A stretch of 64,000 nucleotides of DNA from Paramecium pentaurelia (Eukaryota > Ciliophora > Oligohymenophorea > Peniculida > Parameciidae), in assembly GCA_905183005.1 (NCBI GenBank), contig CAJJDO010000038.1:248001-312000 (forward strand), given 5' to 3'. The position numbers were made by a program, and so were the translations under genes. Within the stretch, counting starts at the first letter, position 1. Every line of letters starts with the position of its first letter. Of the stretch, positions 60,876 to 64,000 are shown piece by piece. Under the pieces are notes generated by a model. The model did no database searches and was not told where the DNA came from. It saw only the letters and a list, made by a program, of their open reading frames with translations.

Positions 60876-60947
60876 AATACTACTAAAGTTGAGTTGGATA
60901 CTAATATGGTTGAAACTCATGTAGGTTTTAGAAGAGTTTATGATTGA
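60401..60947 (+). CDS. Small coiled-coil protein (166 aa)
   Basis: The model is join(60401-60580, 60606-60740, 60762-60947), 167 codons with introns of 25 and 21 bases. The N-terminus is His/Lys- and Gln-rich (MHKHGKRLHMGSQNQQ). A heptad-like coiled coil follows (IKDDLKVSRDDMNVIREELH). The C-terminal part is KVELDTNMVETHVGFRRVYD. No family is recognised. The tight exon lengths summing to a multiple of three support the model. The next coiled-coil gene starts 64 bases downstream on the same strand. Confidence 0.65.
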
Positions 60948-61011
60948 ATTTTATGTTTAATATACATAGTAACTTAATTATTAATTAATATTATTTAACA
61001 GATATTAAGTT

Positions 61012-62104
61012 ATGGATTTGACAATGTCTCTAGAATAATTATAATGTATAGAAGACGATAGATAATATTATCAATCGATTAGTAAATCAACACAATAATA
61101 ATCATATCAATCAATTGCAACATTATAATCCGATCAGTCAATTGAATCATTAGAAAAATTGGTATCATAAGAGATTGTTAAGGATTCAAACTTGAAACTT
61201 GAATTAGATCAATTTATAGGATTATTATAAAAAGTCAAGCCATCAAATTTGAAAAATGAGCTCTCAGTTGTGATGAGTACAGAACAGGAGGAATATTATA
61301 GTTTTCAATAAAAACAACCTTTAGATAGAAAGGAGGTAATGTTTGAAGGATTTTAGAAATGCTATGTTGAGGCAATAAAAATAATTAGCAATTTAATCAG
61401 AGATTCAAAAGAATAAAATTATATAATCTCTTATTTGGAAAAGATGCAAATGATTTATGTATACATAAAATTGCAATAATTAGATTATGCATATCTAGAG
61501 TTATTAAGGCATGGAAAAATCTATGAATCTACTAAATAGTTTAAAGTAAACTCTAATTGATGCTGATTAAGAAATAACTTTATTACATAACTAAACAGCA
61601 GAGCAATAATAGATTTTATAGAAGATGCAATAGCAGCTAAAACAAAGTATGAGTGAACTCAATTAAGAAAGATTAAATTCATTGGATTTATAATAAAAAA
61701 ATTAACAATTAAAGCATTTGATTTTAGTGGCTAATAAATAGTTTGAATCATTATAAGAGAAATTACTATAAACAGAATAAGAATTAAATGAAATAGTTTC
61801 AACATAGAGTTAGTAGATTAAATAATTAGTTTAAACAAATAAAAATTTGAGAGAAGCCATTGTATTTAATGATAAGAAATAAGAAGATCCAAAAAAAGTT
61901 AATTGTTCTCCATTAAATTCACAAAGAAATACGCTTAATAGTAATTAAGAGAATCAATATAATCAATTAAATAATCAATTACCTATTAATTCTTAAAGAG
62001 CAAATAATCTAGATAAAGGGATCACAAATACATCTCCTTAATAATCTTAGAGATGCACATCTAATAAAAGAGAATGGAATAAATGCACAAAAATATTTAA
62101 ATGA
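61012..62104 (+). CDS. Coiled-coil protein (355 aa)
   Basis: The model is join(61012-61458, 61484-62104), 356 codons with one 25-base intron. It starts MDLTMSLEQLQCIEDDRQYY. It is almost wholly helical, with long Gln/Glu/Leu heptads (QQILQKMQQQLKQSMSELNQ, KQFESLQEKLLQTEQELNEI) and a Ser/Asn-rich C-terminus. It is likely a structural or basal-body/cytoskeletal scaffold. The identity is not recognised. It converges with the kinase-MORN gene, 41 bases between stops. Confidence 0.65.
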
Positions 62105-62145
62105 ATAATTATAATTTATACATTACTTAATATAAAAATAGAATA

Positions 62146-62740
62146 TCATTACACAAAATGATTAAAGTTCCAAATTCCTTAAATTACTTATCCACCTATT
62201 GAAATGTATCTTCCTTAACCTTAGACTTGATCATCTTAAAAATATCCTTCGAAACGATCACCATTCAAAAAATATAGAGTTCCTAAACCATTTTTATTAT
62301 CATCATAGAATTATCCAACATATTTGGTCCAAGCACTTTAATAATGAAAAATAATATTACAATCCAATATCTTCTAGATTTCTGTAATTGATATCTTCAA
62401 TTTTAGGAGTGTCATTATACAATATTCCTTATCCTTGAAATTTGTCATCAACCCATTCTCCATCATATGCAGGTCTTCCACTTGCGTAATATAATACACC
62501 TTTATTTAAATAATAATATCATACCTTATCCATTAATTCTGTCATTTTTCCAATATCCATCATAATAGCCTCCCTCTTTGTAATATAATCGTCCTCTACC
62601 TTCTTTTTTGCCGTTTATTTTTTCTCCAACATATCTTTATCCATTTGAATATGTTTCATTAATGTAAGTTGATAAATTCTATTTTGGGAGATATGAGGAT
62701 ACTGCAGAAATAGGTTGATAATTTTATTATTATTTAATAG

Positions 62741-62811
<71 letters not shown>

Positions 62812-64000
62812 TACTATTAAGTAGACATAAACCTACTCTATGGTTAAGCAGAGTAATATTAATAAGATTCCCTATTTGGTTAATTGTAATCAATCTAATT
62901 GTTTTATTCAAATTATTTAATATCATTTGGTGATGAGAAGTGAAATTTATCTAGATAATCATTAACTTGAAGAGATTCTCTTTGAGGTTAATAGGTCGTT
63001 ACATATTATTGTAATTGAATATTAGATTTTTACTAATTATTCTTGTTGAATAATTAATTTGATTGAGCGTAAGAATCTTATTTTATATGGTTAGTATAAT
63101 CTTTTTAGGTATTAGTGTATGAATCATATCTAATATTTAATTTTTATTATTCTGGTATTTTATAAATGTCTTAATTTAAAATATTATTATTATTTTAAGC
63201 AAATGAGATTGGTTAAACTTAAAATTCTGAGATTAATGATTTTGGAATTTATCCAATTGAGTTGTTTTACTTCATTGGAGCTAAATCGATAATTGTGTTT
63301 ATTACAGATTGAATTTCTAGTAATGTCTGCATTATGAATAAGAATATCATGATCATTATAATTAGCTGGTTTTGGTTCTTTAAATGGTTAATGTAATTCA
63401 TCATAATTGTCTTCAGATAATGGTAATGGTCCTTCATCCAAATAAGAGGGTTATACTGATTGATTGACTTCAAATTAATGATCAATATTCTTATAAAACA
63501 TCATTTAATATTAATCTTCTTATTGATGTGAGTTCTTCTCTACAAATTAATTTGAATGTTAAGGAATAATTTCTTTTCTTTTATTCCTTAATTAGATAAA
63601 ATCAGGTCTATCTTTTTCGAGTTATTCAAGCATTTCTTCAATTATTTCAACTAATTCAGATGTGTAAATAGTTCTAGCTTATTCAATATTTGTGACCAAT
63701 TATTACATATTTATTTTGCCTTCAAAGTAATCATAACAATTATCTTAAGGTTATAGTAAACAAACTTAAAGGAATATCATTCCAAGAGTATACACATCTG
63801 ATTTGAATAAATTATGTTATGGCATATGATTACTTTAATAAACTGCTTTAGTCAATATTGGAGATAGATAATTCCCTTGAGATGCATTTCCATAATCTTG
63901 TAATACTGCAGCAAATGATGTAATATTAGCTAACAAAGGAATGTCACTAACTTTAATAGTTCCATTCAAATAAGATAACGTTTGAACTCTCAAATTTTGA
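62146..64000 (-). CDS. Kinase-polyGln-MORN protein (partial, enters from right edge)
   Basis: The minus-strand gene ends at TGA 62146-62148 and continues past the right edge, so the N-terminus is missing. The visible N-terminal part is the C-lobe of a protein kinase (GNYLSPILTKAVYQ in the place of the APE region, FKSDVYTLGMIFLQVCLL, then EQLEKDRPDFIQ). A Ser/Gln/Asn-rich linker and a run of 26 Gln codons follow. After that come MORN repeats (RYVGEKINGKKEGRGRLYYK, YYDGYWKNDRINGQG, YVGQFYDDNKNGLGTLYF, RFEGYFQDDQVQGQGRYI). MORN repeats often bind membranes or junction proteins. Introns of 25 bases, two of them ending in AAG, are needed near 62500, 62350 and 63285. The catalytic Asp and Lys are outside the window, so kinase activity is not judged. 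Confidence 0.72.
62742..62819 (-). repeat. (TAA/TAG)26 microsatellite encoding polyglutamine
   Basis: On the minus strand the tract reads TAA, TAG, TAA, TAG and then TAA 22 times. In the frame of the kinase-MORN gene (codons start at positions divisible by three on the plus strand) all 26 codons are glutamine under the ciliate code. In other frames or the standard code the same bases would be poly-Asn or poly-Ile/Leu, which are illusions. Confidence 0.85.

Noticed and set aside
62615..62926. Poly-asparagine protein on the minus strand
   Set aside because: This is the wrong frame of the TAA repeat. The MORN and linker frame makes it polyglutamine.
62715..62933. Poly-leucine plus-strand frame
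   Set aside because: It is the antisense reading of the same microsatellite, with no start context or homology.
1..64000. tRNA, rRNA genes, CRISPR arrays, insertion sequences
   Set aside because: None seen by eye. Small RNA genes cannot be excluded without a covariance-model search such as tRNAscan or Infernal.
1..64000. Telomere repeats at the window ends
   Set aside because: No C4A2/C3A3 or G4T2-type arrays occur at either edge, so the window is internal to a chromosome.

Overview
The window is macronuclear-type DNA from a ciliate, most likely Paramecium (an aurelia-group species is my inference). It is very AT-rich. Conserved proteins such as Rab11, uS11, eL19, eIF2A, GCN5 and SNF1/AMPK read through only if TAA and TAG are glutamine and TGA is the sole stop. 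Genes are packed closely on both strands, with gaps often of 10-100 bases, and are interrupted by introns of about 21-31 bases (GT...AG). Standard-code reading frames are therefore misleading, and the gene models here were rebuilt with the ciliate code and hand-placed introns. Where exon lengths sum to a multiple of three and the protein matches a family, the model is firm. Elsewhere the splice sites are approximate, and this is stated.

Layout. 1-2500: small unknown genes, one with a membrane segment. 2975-4218 (-): SAXO-like axonemal microtubule protein. 4326-8659 (-): a 1435-residue fusion of a ubiquitin-conjugating (E2) domain, leucine-rich repeats, an RRM-like domain and an Arg-Gly tail. 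8739-10313 (+): FLVCR/SLC49-type transporter. 11277-12685 (-): unknown. 12808-14343 (+): eIF2A. 14376-16295 (-): oxysterol-binding-related protein. 16632-18531 (+): membrane protein. 18597-23339 (-): unknown helical protein and an ATG2/chorein-like lipid-transfer protein. 25289-27029 (+): LMBR1-like protein. 27040-28249 (+): GCN5. 28294-29948 (-) and 29971-31039 (+): SNF1/AMPK kinase head to head with a MAPKK. 32086-38560: unknown proteins, a cyclic-nucleotide-binding protein and a myristoylation-type protein. 39011-41388 (-): unknown protein with a degenerate P-loop. 41583-43120: secreted Cys-rich protein (-) and Rab11 (+). 43997-50182: chromodomain protein, RRM protein, multipass membrane protein and a kinase. 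50625-52782 (+): RING/B-box/Kelch protein. 53282-57062 (-): RhoGAP, coiled-coil protein, ribosomal proteins uS11 and eL19. 57433-62104 (+): CDK-like kinase, small unknown protein and two coiled-coil proteins. 62146-64000 (-): kinase-polyglutamine-MORN protein running off the right edge.

Assembly. There are three single-N positions (25104, 37496, 59757). Each is flanked by two exact direct copies of 1140, 1049 and 1118 bases. The genes inside are cut at the N and restored whole in the second copy. These look like contig ends that overlap but were never merged, so the left-hand copies are artefacts and the true locus is about 3.3 kb shorter.

I found no single operon-like system, as expected for a eukaryote. 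The most unusual items are the E2-LRR-RRM fusion, the kinase-polyQ-MORN protein whose glutamine tract is written in TAA/TAG codons, the degenerate P-loop protein, and the 22-base gap between the SNF1 and MAPKK start codons.
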